Origin: an uncultured Opitutaceae bacterium
GTDB taxonomy: Bacteria; Verrucomicrobiota; Verrucomicrobiia; Opitutales; Opitutaceae
Assembly (NCBI GenBank): GCA_903891325.1
Contig: CAITEC010000062.1
Location: forward strand, 51,234-115,233
DNA: 64,000 nucleotides
Direction of reading: 5' to 3'
Position 1 is the stretch's first letter, and every line of letters starts with the position of its first letter. The notes under the pieces were generated by a model, which had not been told where the DNA came from, ran no database searches, and saw only the letters and a list, made by a program, of their open reading frames with translations. This document shows, in pieces, positions 8,091 through 21,520 of the stretch. Position numbers and translations under genes: made by a program.

Positions 8091-9131
8091 TTGAAGACAA
8101 TCTACTCGGACGGAAGGCCCGCGACGAAGCACCGGCTGATGGCCAGGGATTTTGGTCCCGTCCTGAAGCATGGCGAGGGGCCGGGACGCTGCGACTATCT
8201 TGGGGCCAGGGATGTCTGGGTCTGGGCGCACAAGGGGCGGTATTACATGCACTACGACGGGGCCGGCCCGAAGGGCTGGCTCGCCTGCCTGGCGACCAGC
8301 ACGGACCTCGTGCACTGGACCCGGAAGGGCCCCGTCCTTGATTTCGGCCGAAAGGGCTCCCGGGACTCCGGGTCGGCGTCCTACGCGACGACCTTCCTCG
8401 ATGGCGGGAAGTGGCATGGCTTTTACGTCGGCACGCCGAACACATCCGGGGCGCCCGACTTCATCCCGTCGTTCCCCTACCTGACCATGAAGTCGACCGG
8501 GAAGTCGCCGACCGGCCCGTGGACGAAGCAGTACGGCGTCGCCACCTTCTGCCCGAAGCCGGGCACCTATTACGGGGCGACGGCCAGCCCGGGGCACATC
8601 GTGAAGCAGGGGGGGGAGTACCTGATGTTCTTCTCCGCCTCGACCCAGGACACCCGGAAGACCCGGATCCACCCGTGGGGGCTCGTGCTCAGGACAATCG
8701 GGATCGCCCGCACCCGCAATCTCGACGGGGCGTGGACGCCGGATCCGGACCCCGTCGTCCCGCTCGAGGAGCAGATCGAGAACTCCTCCCTTTATTACGA
8801 GAAGTCGAACCGGACCTGGTTCCTGTTCACGAACCACGTGGGCATCGCCAAGGACGGAGGGGAATACACCGACGCGATCTGGGTCTACTGGAGCCGGGAC
8901 ATCAACCGGTGGAATCCGGCGGACAAGGCGCTCGTCCTCGATTCAAGCAACTGCAAATGGTCGAAGGGGGTGACGGGCCTTCCCTCAGTGTTGAAAGTCG
9001 GGCGCCGGCTGGCCATTTTTTACGATGGGCGGGCCCGTCCGCGCGGTGCGCCCTACGACGCCCGGCTGGCCAACACCAGCCGCGACGTCGGGCTGGCCTG
9101 GCTCGACCTTCCCCTCCGCCCTCCCGCCTGA
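8091..9131 (+). CDS. Five-bladed beta-propeller glycosidase-like protein (GH43/GH130-type fold)
   Basis: The protein has 346 residues without a signal peptide, so it is probably cytoplasmic. The sequence shows propeller-type repeats typical of GH43, GH32 and GH130 enzymes: DVWVWAHKGRYYMHYDG, LACLATSTDLVHWTRKGP, TKQYGVATFC, NSSLYYEKSNRTWFLFTNH and GLPSVLKVGRRLAIFYDG. The family cannot be fixed from motifs alone. The start used is TTG at 8091, 26 bases after the previous stop, and the exact start is uncertain. The next glycosidase gene begins 4 bases after the stop, so these two form a unit acting on the same oligosaccharide. Confidence 0.7.
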   Translation: MKTIYSDGRPATKHRLMARDFGPVLKHGEGPGRCDYLGARDVWVWAHKGRYYMHYDGAGPKGWLACLATSTDLVHWTRKGPVLDFGRKGSRDSGSASYATTFLDGGKWHGFYVGTPNTSGAPDFIPSFPYLTMKSTGKSPTGPWTKQYGVATFCPKPGTYYGATASPGHIVKQGGEYLMFFSASTQDTRKTRIHPWGLVLRTIGIARTRNLDGAWTPDPDPVVPLEEQIENSSLYYEKSNRTWFLFTNHVGIAKDGGEYTDAIWVYWSRDINRWNPADKALVLDSSNCKWSKGVTGLPSVLKVGRRLAIFYDGRARPRGAPYDARLANTSRDVGLAWLDLPLRPPA

Positions 9132-9135
9132 TCCC

Positions 9136-10644
9136 ATGAACTTCGACATCCCCCGGCTCCCGGATCCGCTGCTCACCGAGGCCTACGAGGCGGCCGCCTC
9201 GAAGAGCGTCCTTGCCGCGGTGAACGACAAGATCTTCTTCGGCTATTTCTCCGTGTGCGGGGACGGCAAGGGCCACGGCGGCAACACGACGTTTCCAGGG
9301 CTTGACTGGGGGCAGTCGGCGGAGGCCCTCCTCTGGCTCGGGAGGGAGGATGTCGTGCGGGCGAGCTGGGAGTACGTGAAGTCGTTTCAGCGGGCCGACG
9401 GCCTGCTGCCCTTCGCGATCCTCCCCGACCACGCCGGAAAGGCGTTCGACATCCTCGGTTACCCGGTGCAGGTGGACCCGAACGGCGGGCTCTACAGGCA
9501 CTGGGAACCGGGCAATGCCTTCCTCACCCTGGCCGATGTCACTTACATCCAGGTGGCCGACACGTTTTTCCGCGCCACCGGCGATCTCGACTGGCTCCGC
9601 CGCCAGGCCGAAACGCTGAGGCGGGCGGTCGGCTTCCTCGAGGGCGCCGTGGACGCGAACGGGCTGGTCCGCGGCGGGGGCTTCTACATGGAGCGCCCGG
9701 CCCGGCACCGGTATGAGGGGGTCACCCAGTGCTACAATGCGAATGCGCACGGAATTGCCGCCGGGCTTTTCGACCGGATCGGGGACGGGGCGACGGCCGC
9801 CCGCTGCCGTGGGCTGGCGGACCGGATCACTGCGGCGTTTCGGCGCGAGTTCTGGGAGGGCGGCCAGTGCTTTGAGTACATCACCCCGGACGGACGGAAG
9901 ATCGCCACCCACGGGCTCACCGACGCCGACTGGATAGCGGTGGGCTCCGGAACCGCCAGCCCCGAACAGGTCGCGGTCGTCTGGCCGCGCCTGCGCGACG
10001 CCTCCGACTTCGTCTACGACGGCATACCGACCGGGGTCGCGACCCGTCCCGAGGCCTACGAAGATTGGGAATTATCCTCCGACCGGCACGATATCGCCGC
10101 CATGGGCCGGGTCTGGTACCTCGAGGCCTGGGCGCGCACCGCCATGGGCGACGGCGAGGGCCTGGTCGCCTCCCTGAGGAAGGTCGCCGAGACCGGGAAG
10201 ATCAACGGCTGGTCCTGGTGCGAGCGCTACTACTCGGAGCGGACCGGCTACCTGGGCCTCCACAAGATGCAGTGGTACGTCGAGTACCCCGCCTGCCTGG
10301 TGCGGATCGTGAACCGCTTCCTGCTCGGCGTGGAGTACGGCCTGGACGGCTCGCTGTCCCTGGCGCCGACCGTCCCCGCGGAATTCTGGAGGGACGGGTT
10401 CGGCCAGCGGCTTGCCTGGGCGGGGCGGGTCGTGGACTTTCGCTTCGCCGGGCGGTCCCTGGCCGGCACCTACGAGGGCGCGACTGCCCAGCGCGTGCGG
10501 GTGCGGCCCTTTCCCGGGGCCGCCGGCCAGCCGACGCTCAGGATTGACGGATCGCCCGCCGCCGCCGTCGCCGCCCGGGGCGGCTGGCTGGAATTCGACC
10601 TCCCCCCCTCCCCCAAGGCCCGCCCCTTTGAACTAACCGCTTGA
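9136..10644 (+). CDS. Alpha/alpha-toroid glycosidase-like protein
   Basis: The protein has 502 residues from the ATG at 9136, 4 bases after the preceding stop. Motifs GLDWGQSAEALLWLGRED, GLYRHWEPGNAFLTLAD and TGKINGWSWCERYYSER fit a six-hairpin (alpha/alpha)6 barrel as in GH78, GH63 or GH15-like enzymes. A C-terminal beta domain (about 390-500) fits a GH78-type tail. There is no signal peptide. It is likely an intracellular exo-glycosidase acting with the propeller protein upstream and the GH2 enzyme downstream. The exact substrate is not readable. Confidence 0.7.
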   Translation: MNFDIPRLPDPLLTEAYEAAASKSVLAAVNDKIFFGYFSVCGDGKGHGGNTTFPGLDWGQSAEALLWLGREDVVRASWEYVKSFQRADGLLPFAILPDHAGKAFDILGYPVQVDPNGGLYRHWEPGNAFLTLADVTYIQVADTFFRATGDLDWLRRQAETLRRAVGFLEGAVDANGLVRGGGFYMERPARHRYEGVTQCYNANAHGIAAGLFDRIGDGATAARCRGLADRITAAFRREFWEGGQCFEYITPDGRKIATHGLTDADWIAVGSGTASPEQVAVVWPRLRDASDFVYDGIPTGVATRPEAYEDWELSSDRHDIAAMGRVWYLEAWARTAMGDGEGLVASLRKVAETGKINGWSWCERYYSERTGYLGLHKMQWYVEYPACLVRIVNRFLLGVEYGLDGSLSLAPTVPAEFWRDGFGQRLAWAGRVVDFRFAGRSLAGTYEGATAQRVRVRPFPGAAGQPTLRIDGSPAAAVAARGGWLEFDLPPSPKARPFELTA

Positions 10645-10679
10645 TTGCCGGCCCCGCCGGGGCCTGACTTCACCCAGCG

Positions 10680-14706
<4,027 letters not shown>

Positions 14707-14722
14707 ACGACTCGGCGATGTT

Positions 14723-14872
14723 CCAAATCGAACCGGAGGGTCTCCGGAGCGGCAATTGCGAAGCTCATTGGTCGCCTCTTGCCGTCCCCCCATGAGGCGG
14801 GACGGCGGTCTGGCGACCAGATTGGGCCTTGCGCAGCCCTTGCCGCGGAGGGGACCCTCCGGTTCGATTTGG
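14723..14872. repeat. 150-bp structured palindromic element, copy 1
   Basis: The perfect 19-bp terminal inverted repeat is ccaaatcgaaccggagggt at 14723-14741 and its complement at 14854-14872. Inside is a second nested stem (ggtcgcc with ggcgacc, gccgtcc with ggacggc). A second copy lies at 51096-51252 and has paired changes that keep both stems. The element carries no gene and fills most of the gap 14707-14934 between the GH2 gene and the desaturase gene. Confidence 0.85.
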
Positions 14873-14934
14873 TCCGCTGCCCTCCTCTGATTTCTCGACT
14901 CACCCCGAAAACCCCTTACATCTCGATCTTCCTC

Positions 14935-15972
14935 ATGCCCGCCGAGACCACCCCCCAATCCGTCCCCTGGTATCGCAGCCCCCTCAGCTCCGAGGACTTC
15001 AAGTCGCTGCACAAGCGCAGCGACTGGCGCGGCGGGCTCCAGACCTTTGGATATCTGGCCGTCCTCCTGGCGACGGGGGTCTCTGTCTTTTACGCTGCCA
15101 GGCACCTGGCGTGGCCCTTCGTGCTGCTCGCGCTCTTTGTGAACGCCATGGCCTATTCATTCATCCCAAACGGCATGCACGAGTTGGGGCATGGCACGGT
15201 GTTCAAGACCAAATTCCTCAATGAATTTTTCACGCGGGTGTTCGGATTCCTCGGCTGGAACAACTACGCCTACTTTGCCGAGAGCCACTCCCGGCATCAC
15301 CGCTACACGCTGCATCCGCCCGACGATCTCGAGGTGGTCCTGCCGACCCGGGCGGTCTTGAAGCAGTGCGTGACGGAAGGCATCGTGAATTGGCCCCGCT
15401 TTAGGTGGACGCTGATGTACACGATCAGGATCGCCCGCGGGAAGTTCGAGGGTGCGTGGGAAAATACGATGTTCCCGGCGTCGGACCCGGCCAAGCGGCG
15501 GGCTCCCGTGAACGCGGCGCGCGCCTTCCTCGCGGGTCACGCGCTCATCATTGCATTCTCCATCTATTTCAAACTTTGGCTGCTGCCCCTGGTCGTCACG
15601 TTTCCTTCGTTTTACGGAGACTGGCTGTTTTTCCTCCTCAACAACGCCCAGCACACGGGCATGACCGACAATGTCTCGGACTTTCGGCTCTGCTGCCGGA
15701 CCATCATCCTGGATCCGTTCACGGAGTTCATGTACTGGCACATGAACTACCACACCGAGCATCACATGTATGCCGCCGTGCCCTGCTACAACCTGGCGCG
15801 GCTCCACAAGCTGATCGAGCACGACATGCCCCATTGCCCGAAGGGCCTGGTCGAGACCTGGAAGGAGATCAACGCGATCCAGAAGCGCATGGCGGCCGAT
15901 CCCACCTACCGGCACATCGCGAAACTTCCGCCGACCGCTAATCCATCGCCGGATATTCCTGTTACCGCGTGA
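14935..15972 (+). CDS. MocD-like fatty-acid-desaturase-family membrane oxygenase
   Basis: The protein has 345 residues. It has the three histidine boxes of the membrane diiron desaturase/hydroxylase superfamily, HELGH (82-86), HSRHH (118-122) and HTEHH (273-277), and about four hydrophobic segments. It is a paralogue of 22359-23399, sharing FPSFYG-x-WL, CRT and MNYH-x-EHHM. That protein is paired with a MocE-type ferredoxin, so a MocD-like oxygenase role is as likely as lipid desaturation. The stop overlaps the start of the GH78 rhamnosidase by 4 bases (GTGA), suggesting a sugar-related substrate. No dedicated electron donor lies beside this copy. The ATG at 14935 is chosen because the upstream frame crosses a palindromic repeat. 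Confidence 0.75.
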   Translation: MPAETTPQSVPWYRSPLSSEDFKSLHKRSDWRGGLQTFGYLAVLLATGVSVFYAARHLAWPFVLLALFVNAMAYSFIPNGMHELGHGTVFKTKFLNEFFTRVFGFLGWNNYAYFAESHSRHHRYTLHPPDDLEVVLPTRAVLKQCVTEGIVNWPRFRWTLMYTIRIARGKFEGAWENTMFPASDPAKRRAPVNAARAFLAGHALIIAFSIYFKLWLLPLVVTFPSFYGDWLFFLLNNAQHTGMTDNVSDFRLCCRTIILDPFTEFMYWHMNYHTEHHMYAAVPCYNLARLHKLIEHDMPHCPKGLVETWKEINAIQKRMAADPTYRHIAKLPPTANPSPDIPVTA

Positions 15973-18812
15973 AATCCCCCTCGTGGATCTGGACGGATGC
16001 GCCGGTGGCGGCGCGCAATGGGTTTGTGCGTTTTCGGAGGGTTTTTCCCGGGACCGGCGGGCTGCTGCGAATCCGGATCAGCGCGGACTCGCGGTACTGG
16101 CTGCACGTCAACGGCGTCTTCCTTGGCACCGGGCCGAGCCGAAGCTGGCCGAAGCATTGGAAGTACGACGAGTACGAGGTGCCGTCTGCCGCAGCCGGGT
16201 CCAGGAACGTCGTGGCGGTCCTGGTGAACCGGCTCGGCGACGGCAATTTCCAGTATATACCGGCTGAGCCGGGACTCTGGGCGGACATCCGCGTCTTGGG
16301 CGCGGGGAGACCGGGCCGGATCCCGACCGGAACGTCGTGGAAGACCTCCGTGTCCCGGGCCAACCTGAGCGGCACCCCGCGCATCAGCGTGCAGGAGGGG
16401 TTCGAGGAACAGTTTGACGCCCGCAAGGACGACGGTTGGACCGGGACCGGCTACGATGACGCGGGCTGGGCGCAGGCGATTGCGGTGCCGCCGCCGCATC
16501 CGACCCCCAAGCCCTCGGGGATTCCGCTCCTGGCGACCGAGCCGGTCGTTCCCCGGCGCGTCGTGCGGGTCGAGCGGGTCCGGCCGGCGTCGCAGACCTG
16601 GAACCTGAGCCTCAAGCCCTATTTTGCGCCGGATGACCGGACCTCCAACGGATGCTTCGTCAAGGGGTTCATCTGCACCCAGGTCTGGAGTCGGCGGGCG
16701 CAGACCGTCTCGTTCGTTCGGCCGCACCACCACAGCTCCGCCTTCAAGCTGAACGGCAGGATCATCCCGGCGATCGTGACCTCGTGGGTGACTCCCCTCC
16801 AACGCCAGGCCGTCCGGCTTCGCGCCGGCTGGAACTCCCTCCTCATCCCCTATCCGGGGTACAACAAGGCGGCCACTGGCGTTCATGTGGCAATCGCCGT
16901 CCACTTTCCCTTCTTCGTCCTTGCGATCACCGCCCGGCAACCCCTGCGCTGGGCCGCGGGGGGGGACAAAGGCGGTCCGGCCTGGTCGTTTGCGGGTCCC
17001 TTCGGGCTCACGGAGGAGGAGACGGCGGCGATGAAGGGGTATCGCGACTTTCCCCACGTGGTGCAGCCGCCGAAGGTCCACCCCTCCGCGACCGCGGAGG
17101 CATTTGCAGCGATCTACGCCCGCGGCCGGCTGGACGCGAAGTTGCTGGACGCGCCGTACTTCCAGCCGATCGCCGCCGCCCACGCGGTTTCCTCCGATGC
17201 GGCCGCCGCCTCGATGGCAGACGAGCCGACCGGCCCGCACTCCATCGAGAATCCCGGGGCCCTCCTCTCGGACAACGCCTCCTGGGCGGTGCTGGAGCCT
17301 TCCGGCACGGGCGAGGATGTCAGGATCCTGCTGGACTTCGGCCGTGAGACCCTGGGCTGCCACGTCCTTGAGGTCGACGCGAAGGCCGGGACCGTCCTGG
17401 ACCTGCACAATTTCGAATTCATCCAGGCCGACGGCGCCGAGAATTACGCCGATGGGATGAACAACTCCCTGCGCTACACCTGCCGGGAGGGCCCGCAGGT
17501 ATTCCGCTCCCTGCTCCGGCGGGGCTTCCAGTACACCTGGCTCACCGCCCGGAACCTGACGGCCCCGCTGCGGCTGCGCCGGGTCGGCGCCGTGTTCACG
17601 GCCTATCCGCAGGCCCGGGTGGGCGGTTTTGCGTGCAGCGATCCCGGCCTGAACCAGATTTGGGAGACCGGCGCGCACACGCTGCGCTGCTGTTCCGAGG
17701 ATACCTACACCGACTGCCCCACCTACGAGCAGACCCACTGGGTGGGCGACGCCCGCAACGAGGCGCTCATCGACTGGGTGATCAACGGCGACCCGCGGCT
17801 GTGGTTCCGCTGCATCGAGCAGACGGCCCAAAGCCTCGACTACGCCCCGCTCACGCTGAGCAACGTCCCCAGCGCATGGACCGACATTCTCCCGGCATGG
17901 AGCGCCCTGTGGATGCGCTCCTGCAGCGAGTACCTGCTCTGGACGGGAGACAGCGCGGGAGCGGCGAAGCTGCTTCCCTGGATCGAGCGCAGCGCGGACG
18001 GGATCAAGAGCCGCCTCAACGCCGATGGGCTTTTTGAAATCCAGGCCTGGAACATGTTCGACTGGGCGGACATGGACACCCCGGACCGGGGGGTCGTGAC
18101 CCACAACAACTGCTTCATGGTCCTCGCGCTCAGGGACTGCGCCCGGTTTGCGGGCTGGCTCCGCCGCCCGAAGGTCGCGGCCCGGTTTCGCCGGATGGCC
18201 GACCGGATCGCCGCGGCGATCAACCGCCGGCTTTGGGACCCGGCGCGCCGGGCCTACGTCGACTCGATCCACGCCGATGGCGTCGTCAGCACCGTCTTCA
18301 GCCAGCAGACCCAGACCGTCGCGCTCATCGCGGGCGTGGCCACGGGGGCGCGGGAGCGGCGCTGCCGGGAGATCGTCCACCGGCCTCCCGCCGGCTTCGT
18401 CAAGGCGGGAAGCCCGTTCTTCGAGTTCTTCCTGCTCGAGGTGCTCGCGACCGAGGGCCGGACGGAGGAGTTCCTCGACGTGATCCGCCGGGACTGGGGA
18501 TTCATGGTCGAGCAGGGGGCGAGCACCTTCTGGGAGATGTGGTCGAACAAGGCGGGCCGCCTGACGCGCAGCCACTGCCACGGTTGGTCGGCGGCGCCGA
18601 CCTTCTTCCTCTCCTCGGAGATCCTCGGCGTGCGCCCGACCAGCCCCGGCTTCGCCACCTGCACCGTCGCCCCCAAGCTGGGCCGACTCAAATTCCTCCG
18701 GGGAACAGTCCCCACCCCGCACGGCCCGATCGCGGTCTCCGCGGAGCGCCGAGGCCGACGGGTATATACCTCAGTCACGCTCCCGGCTGGCGTGACGCTC
18801 GACAAATCCTGA
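15969..18812 (+). CDS. GH78 alpha-L-rhamnosidase
   Basis: The protein has 947 residues. The N-terminal domain has lectin-like sequence (ADSRYWLHVNGVFLGTGPSR). A beta-sandwich follows, then the (alpha/alpha)6 catalytic barrel with CSEDTYTDCPTYEQTHWVGD near residue 580 and GASTFWEMWSN near 850, the regions that carry the acidic catalytic residues in GH78. A C-terminal beta domain ends the protein. There is no signal peptide, so it is probably intracellular, releasing L-rhamnose from imported pectin (rhamnogalacturonan) or glycoside fragments. The GTG start overlaps the desaturase-like gene's stop by 4 bases. The downstream gap 18813-18927 contains a hairpin repeat. Confidence 0.9.
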   Translation: MKSPSWIWTDAPVAARNGFVRFRRVFPGTGGLLRIRISADSRYWLHVNGVFLGTGPSRSWPKHWKYDEYEVPSAAAGSRNVVAVLVNRLGDGNFQYIPAEPGLWADIRVLGAGRPGRIPTGTSWKTSVSRANLSGTPRISVQEGFEEQFDARKDDGWTGTGYDDAGWAQAIAVPPPHPTPKPSGIPLLATEPVVPRRVVRVERVRPASQTWNLSLKPYFAPDDRTSNGCFVKGFICTQVWSRRAQTVSFVRPHHHSSAFKLNGRIIPAIVTSWVTPLQRQAVRLRAGWNSLLIPYPGYNKAATGVHVAIAVHFPFFVLAITARQPLRWAAGGDKGGPAWSFAGPFGLTEEETAAMKGYRDFPHVVQPPKVHPSATAEAFAAIYARGRLDAKLLDAPYFQPIAAAHAVSSDAAAASMADEPTGPHSIENPGALLSDNASWAVLEPSGTGEDVRILLDFGRETLGCHVLEVDAKAGTVLDLHNFEFIQADGAENYADGMNNSLRYTCREGPQVFRSLLRRGFQYTWLTARNLTAPLRLRRVGAVFTAYPQARVGGFACSDPGLNQIWETGAHTLRCCSEDTYTDCPTYEQTHWVGDARNEALIDWVINGDPRLWFRCIEQTAQSLDYAPLTLSNVPSAWTDILPAWSALWMRSCSEYLLWTGDSAGAAKLLPWIERSADGIKSRLNADGLFEIQAWNMFDWADMDTPDRGVVTHNNCFMVLALRDCARFAGWLRRPKVAARFRRMADRIAAAINRRLWDPARRAYVDSIHADGVVSTVFSQQTQTVALIAGVATGARERRCREIVHRPPAGFVKAGSPFFEFFLLEVLATEGRTEEFLDVIRRDWGFMVEQGASTFWEMWSNKAGRLTRSHCHGWSAAPTFFLSSEILGVRPTSPGFATCTVAPKLGRLKFLRGTVPTPHGPIAVSAERRGRRVYTSVTLPAGVTLDKS

Positions 18813-18826
18813 AGTTCCGTTTGGAA

Positions 18827-18898
18827 GGTGGAGCGCGATCTCCGAGCGCGCTGAACAACTCTGTCCCAAGCCAGCGTGCCCGGAGGTCCCGCTCCACC
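18827..18898. repeat. Hairpin repeat family 2, copy B
   Basis: The element is 72 bp with ends ggtggagcg and cgctccacc. Its inner sequence matches copy A at 3496-3578 closely (gcgatctccgagcgcgctga, ccagcgtgcccggaggtccc). It lies between the GH78 and esterase genes. Confidence 0.8.
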
Positions 18899-18927
18899 CC
18901 AAAACAGTAGACCTACAAATCCCGCTG

Positions 18928-19749
18928 ATGACCGGCCTTCCGTCCGAACCCTTCGCCCTCTGGCCCGATTCCCGCCCGGCGGGAAACCCGTCCACCCTCA
19001 CCGCGTACCTCCCGGCTGCGGGCCGCGCCACCGGTGCCTCCGTCGTCGTGTGCCCGGGCGGCAGCTACGCGATGCTGGCCGACCACGAGGGCCGCGACTA
19101 TGCGCTCTGGCTGGCCGACCAGGGGATCACCGCCTTTGTCCTCAAGTACCGGCTGGGCTCCGCCGGCCACCGCCATCCGGCGATGCTCGAGGACGCGGCG
19201 CGCGCCGTCCGGACCGTTCGGCACCACTCCCGCGACTGGAACCTCGACCCCGCGCGAATCGGGATCATGGGGTCCTCGGCGGGGGGGCACCTGGTCTCGA
19301 CCCTCGTCACGCACTTTGACGGCGGAAATCCCGCGGCAGCCGACCCGATTGAGCGCGAGAGTTCCCGGCCGGACCTGGGCATCCTCTGCTACCCGGTGAT
19401 CAGCATGGGGCCGCTCGCCCACGAGGAGTCCCGCCGGAACCTGCTGGGCGAGAACCCCTCCGCGGAACTCCGGCACCGGGTCTCCAGCGAGCTCCAGGCG
19501 CGGGAGACAACCCCGCCCTGCTTCATCTGGCACACCCAGGACGACCAGGCGGTGAAGGTCGAGAACGCCCTGGCCTTCGCCGCGGCGCTCCAGGAAAAGC
19601 GTGTTCCCTTCTCGCTCCACATCTACCCCTCCGGTCCCCACGGGATCGGCCTGGGCGTGCCCGACTACCGGCCGGGGGATGACCGCCCGCTGCACCCGTG
19701 GATCGGCGAACTCCGCGGATGGCTCGCCGGACTCGGGTATCTTAAATAG
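18928..19749 (+). CDS. Alpha/beta-hydrolase, acetyl-xylan-esterase-like
   Basis: The protein has 273 residues without a signal peptide. The oxyanion segment VVVCPGGSYAML, the nucleophile elbow GSSAGGH (S117), an acid in HTQDDQAV and a terminal GPHGIGL histidine define a BD-FAE/acetyl-esterase type alpha/beta-hydrolase. It probably removes acetyl groups from imported oligosaccharides in the cytoplasm. It is the last plus-strand gene before the long minus-strand operon, and its stop lies only 9 bases from the convergent symporter gene's end. Confidence 0.85.
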   Translation: MTGLPSEPFALWPDSRPAGNPSTLTAYLPAAGRATGASVVVCPGGSYAMLADHEGRDYALWLADQGITAFVLKYRLGSAGHRHPAMLEDAARAVRTVRHHSRDWNLDPARIGIMGSSAGGHLVSTLVTHFDGGNPAAADPIERESSRPDLGILCYPVISMGPLAHEESRRNLLGENPSAELRHRVSSELQARETTPPCFIWHTQDDQAVKVENALAFAAALQEKRVPFSLHIYPSGPHGIGLGVPDYRPGDDRPLHPWIGELRGWLAGLGYLK

Positions 19750-19758
19750 CCCTCGGGT

Positions 19759-21144
19759 TCATTCGCCGGCCGCGGCGTGGCGCGCGTCGAGCTGGGCGCG
19801 GATTTCCGCGACCTTCCCCCGCGACAGCGGGTAGAGGCTGAAGACCAGCCCGCAGACGCCCAGCCCGATGACCTGGCTCCAGATGAAGATATGCCGCATT
19901 CGCGCCATGACCTCGGGAACCACCTGGCCGTTCTCCCGGTATCCTGCCAGGTGCACGATGTAGCCGCTCGCCATCGCTGCGATCGCCAGGCCCGCCTTGG
20001 AGCAGATCCCCAGCGCCGCGCCATAGACGGCCTCCCGGCGCGCACCCGTCGCCAGCTCGTCGTGATCGCAGATGTCGGCGGTCATGCTGCCGCACATGAC
20101 CCAGATCCCCTGGATTCCCCATCCGACCACAAAGGCGGACGCGATCTGGTAGTAGGGGTGCAGGGGCGTGAGCGTGACCGTGTAGAGGCCATAGCCGAGC
20201 GCCGTCACACCCGTGCAGATCAACGCGGCCGCGCGCTTGCCGTAGAGTCGCGCCAGCCAGGCGTTGAAGGGCACGCCGGCGAACGCGGCGAGGACCTGGG
20301 CCGTGCCGACCCAGCCGAGGACCACGGAAGCCTTCGCCTTGCCCCCGCAGATCTCGAAGATGTCCACGTAGTAGAGGCAGGGGCTCACCATGCACGTGAC
20401 CACCACGGTCAGCACGTTGGCGAGCACCAGGATGCGGAAGGGGCGGTTGGCCGCGGTCAGGCGGATGCTGTCGACCAAGCCGATCGGCCGGCTCGCCGCC
20501 ACGGCATAGCGCTCCCTGCAGAAGATGCCCGGCGCTATGCAGGTGCAGAAGATCACGATCGCCAGGAGTCCGCCCACCCATCGCACGCCGATCACCTCGT
20601 TGCCGCCGAAGGCCGGGAGCAGGGTCAACCGGTAGAGCCAGGGTCCGCCCAGGCCGCCGACGAGGGCGATCGCGCTCGCCCAGGCCATGATCCGGGTGCG
20701 CTCATTGTAATCGACGCTCAGCTCGTAGCCGAGGGCCGTCTGCGGCACCGTGCAGACGGAAAAGGCCAGGTAGTAGAGGATCGAGACCAGGAGAAAGTAC
20801 CAGAAGAGCACCTGGGGGCCGGACCGGGACGGCGGGATCCAAAGGAGCACCGTCAGCACGGCAAGCGGGACCGCGCCAGCGATGATGTAGGGGCGCCGCC
20901 GACCCCAGCGGCTGTGCGTGTTGTCCGAGCGCCAGCCGATCCAGGTGTCGAAGAACGTGTCAATGATCCGGGGAAGGGACAGCGCCCAGCCCAGCTTCAC
21001 CGCGTCCACGCCCAGCGCGATGTTGTAGATCGGCAGGGCCAGCGCGTTGATCGACATCAGCGCGTAACCGGCGCCAACGCCGCCGACCGCCCAGGCAAAT
21101 ATCGATCGGTAGGGAACCCGTTCCGGGGCCCGGCATTCCGGCAT
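19759..21144 (-). CDS. GPH-family (MelB-like) sugar:cation symporter
   Basis: The protein has 461 residues and about 12 hydrophobic segments. The features fit the glycoside-pentoside-hexuronide branch of MFS transporters: WIGWRSDNTHSRWGRRRPYI after helix 2, PQTALGYELSVDYNERTRI, and a later DHDELATGARREAVYGA. It should import an oligosaccharide or glycoside with Na+ or H+ in the inner membrane. It is the last gene of the minus-strand series starting at 31832, 10 bases after the OB-fold gene. A second, sugar-porter-type transporter lies in the same series. Confidence 0.85.
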   Translation of the reverse strand: MPECRAPERVPYRSIFAWAVGGVGAGYALMSINALALPIYNIALGVDAVKLGWALSLPRIIDTFFDTWIGWRSDNTHSRWGRRRPYIIAGAVPLAVLTVLLWIPPSRSGPQVLFWYFLLVSILYYLAFSVCTVPQTALGYELSVDYNERTRIMAWASAIALVGGLGGPWLYRLTLLPAFGGNEVIGVRWVGGLLAIVIFCTCIAPGIFCRERYAVAASRPIGLVDSIRLTAANRPFRILVLANVLTVVVTCMVSPCLYYVDIFEICGGKAKASVVLGWVGTAQVLAAFAGVPFNAWLARLYGKRAAALICTGVTALGYGLYTVTLTPLHPYYQIASAFVVGWGIQGIWVMCGSMTADICDHDELATGARREAVYGAALGICSKAGLAIAAMASGYIVHLAGYRENGQVVPEVMARMRHIFIWSQVIGLGVCGLVFSLYPLSRGKVAEIRAQLDARHAAAGE

Positions 21145-21154
21145 GTCCCCCGCC

Positions 21155-21520
21155 TTACTCCGGCTTGACCTTGAGCTGGTCCGGGGACTTCAGGACGATC
21201 TCGGGCTTCTCGTGAAACTTCTTGATCGTGCCGGTCGCGCTCACGATCCGGCCCTGGAGGGCCTCAAGGTCGTCGAATTTTGCCACGTCGGCCGAAAAGA
21301 CGACGATCGTGAAGTCATTGTCGGGGTAGGGTTCGCCCAGGTTGATGAAGGCGTCCCCCTTTGCGGTGACATGAACGCCGGAGACCCGGCCCGTGACCGT
21401 GGCCAGCTCGCCGATATGGTCCTTGGCCGCGGCGCTGGCGTAGGCCGCGCTATCCTTGGCGGCCAGGGCCGCCGAGGATAGCGCGAAAAGGCAGAATCCG
21501 ATGAGGGCCCGGATCCTCAC
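21155..21520 (-). CDS. Exported OB-fold protein
   Basis: The protein has 121 residues. The GTG start at 21520 overlaps the stop of the upstream DUF5069 gene (GTGA). It gives a signal peptide (ALIGFCLFALSSAALA). The mature part, with IGELATVTGRVSGVHVTAKG, FINLGEPYPDNDFTIVVFSA and LQGRIVSATGTIKKFHEKPE, is a classic single OB-fold of the type found in periplasmic nucleic-acid- or ligand-binding proteins. Function is unknown. Its position in the operon does not explain it. Confidence 0.75.
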   Translation of the reverse strand: MRIRALIGFCLFALSSAALAAKDSAAYASAAAKDHIGELATVTGRVSGVHVTAKGDAFINLGEPYPDNDFTIVVFSADVAKFDDLEALQGRIVSATGTIKKFHEKPEIVLKSPDQLKVKPE

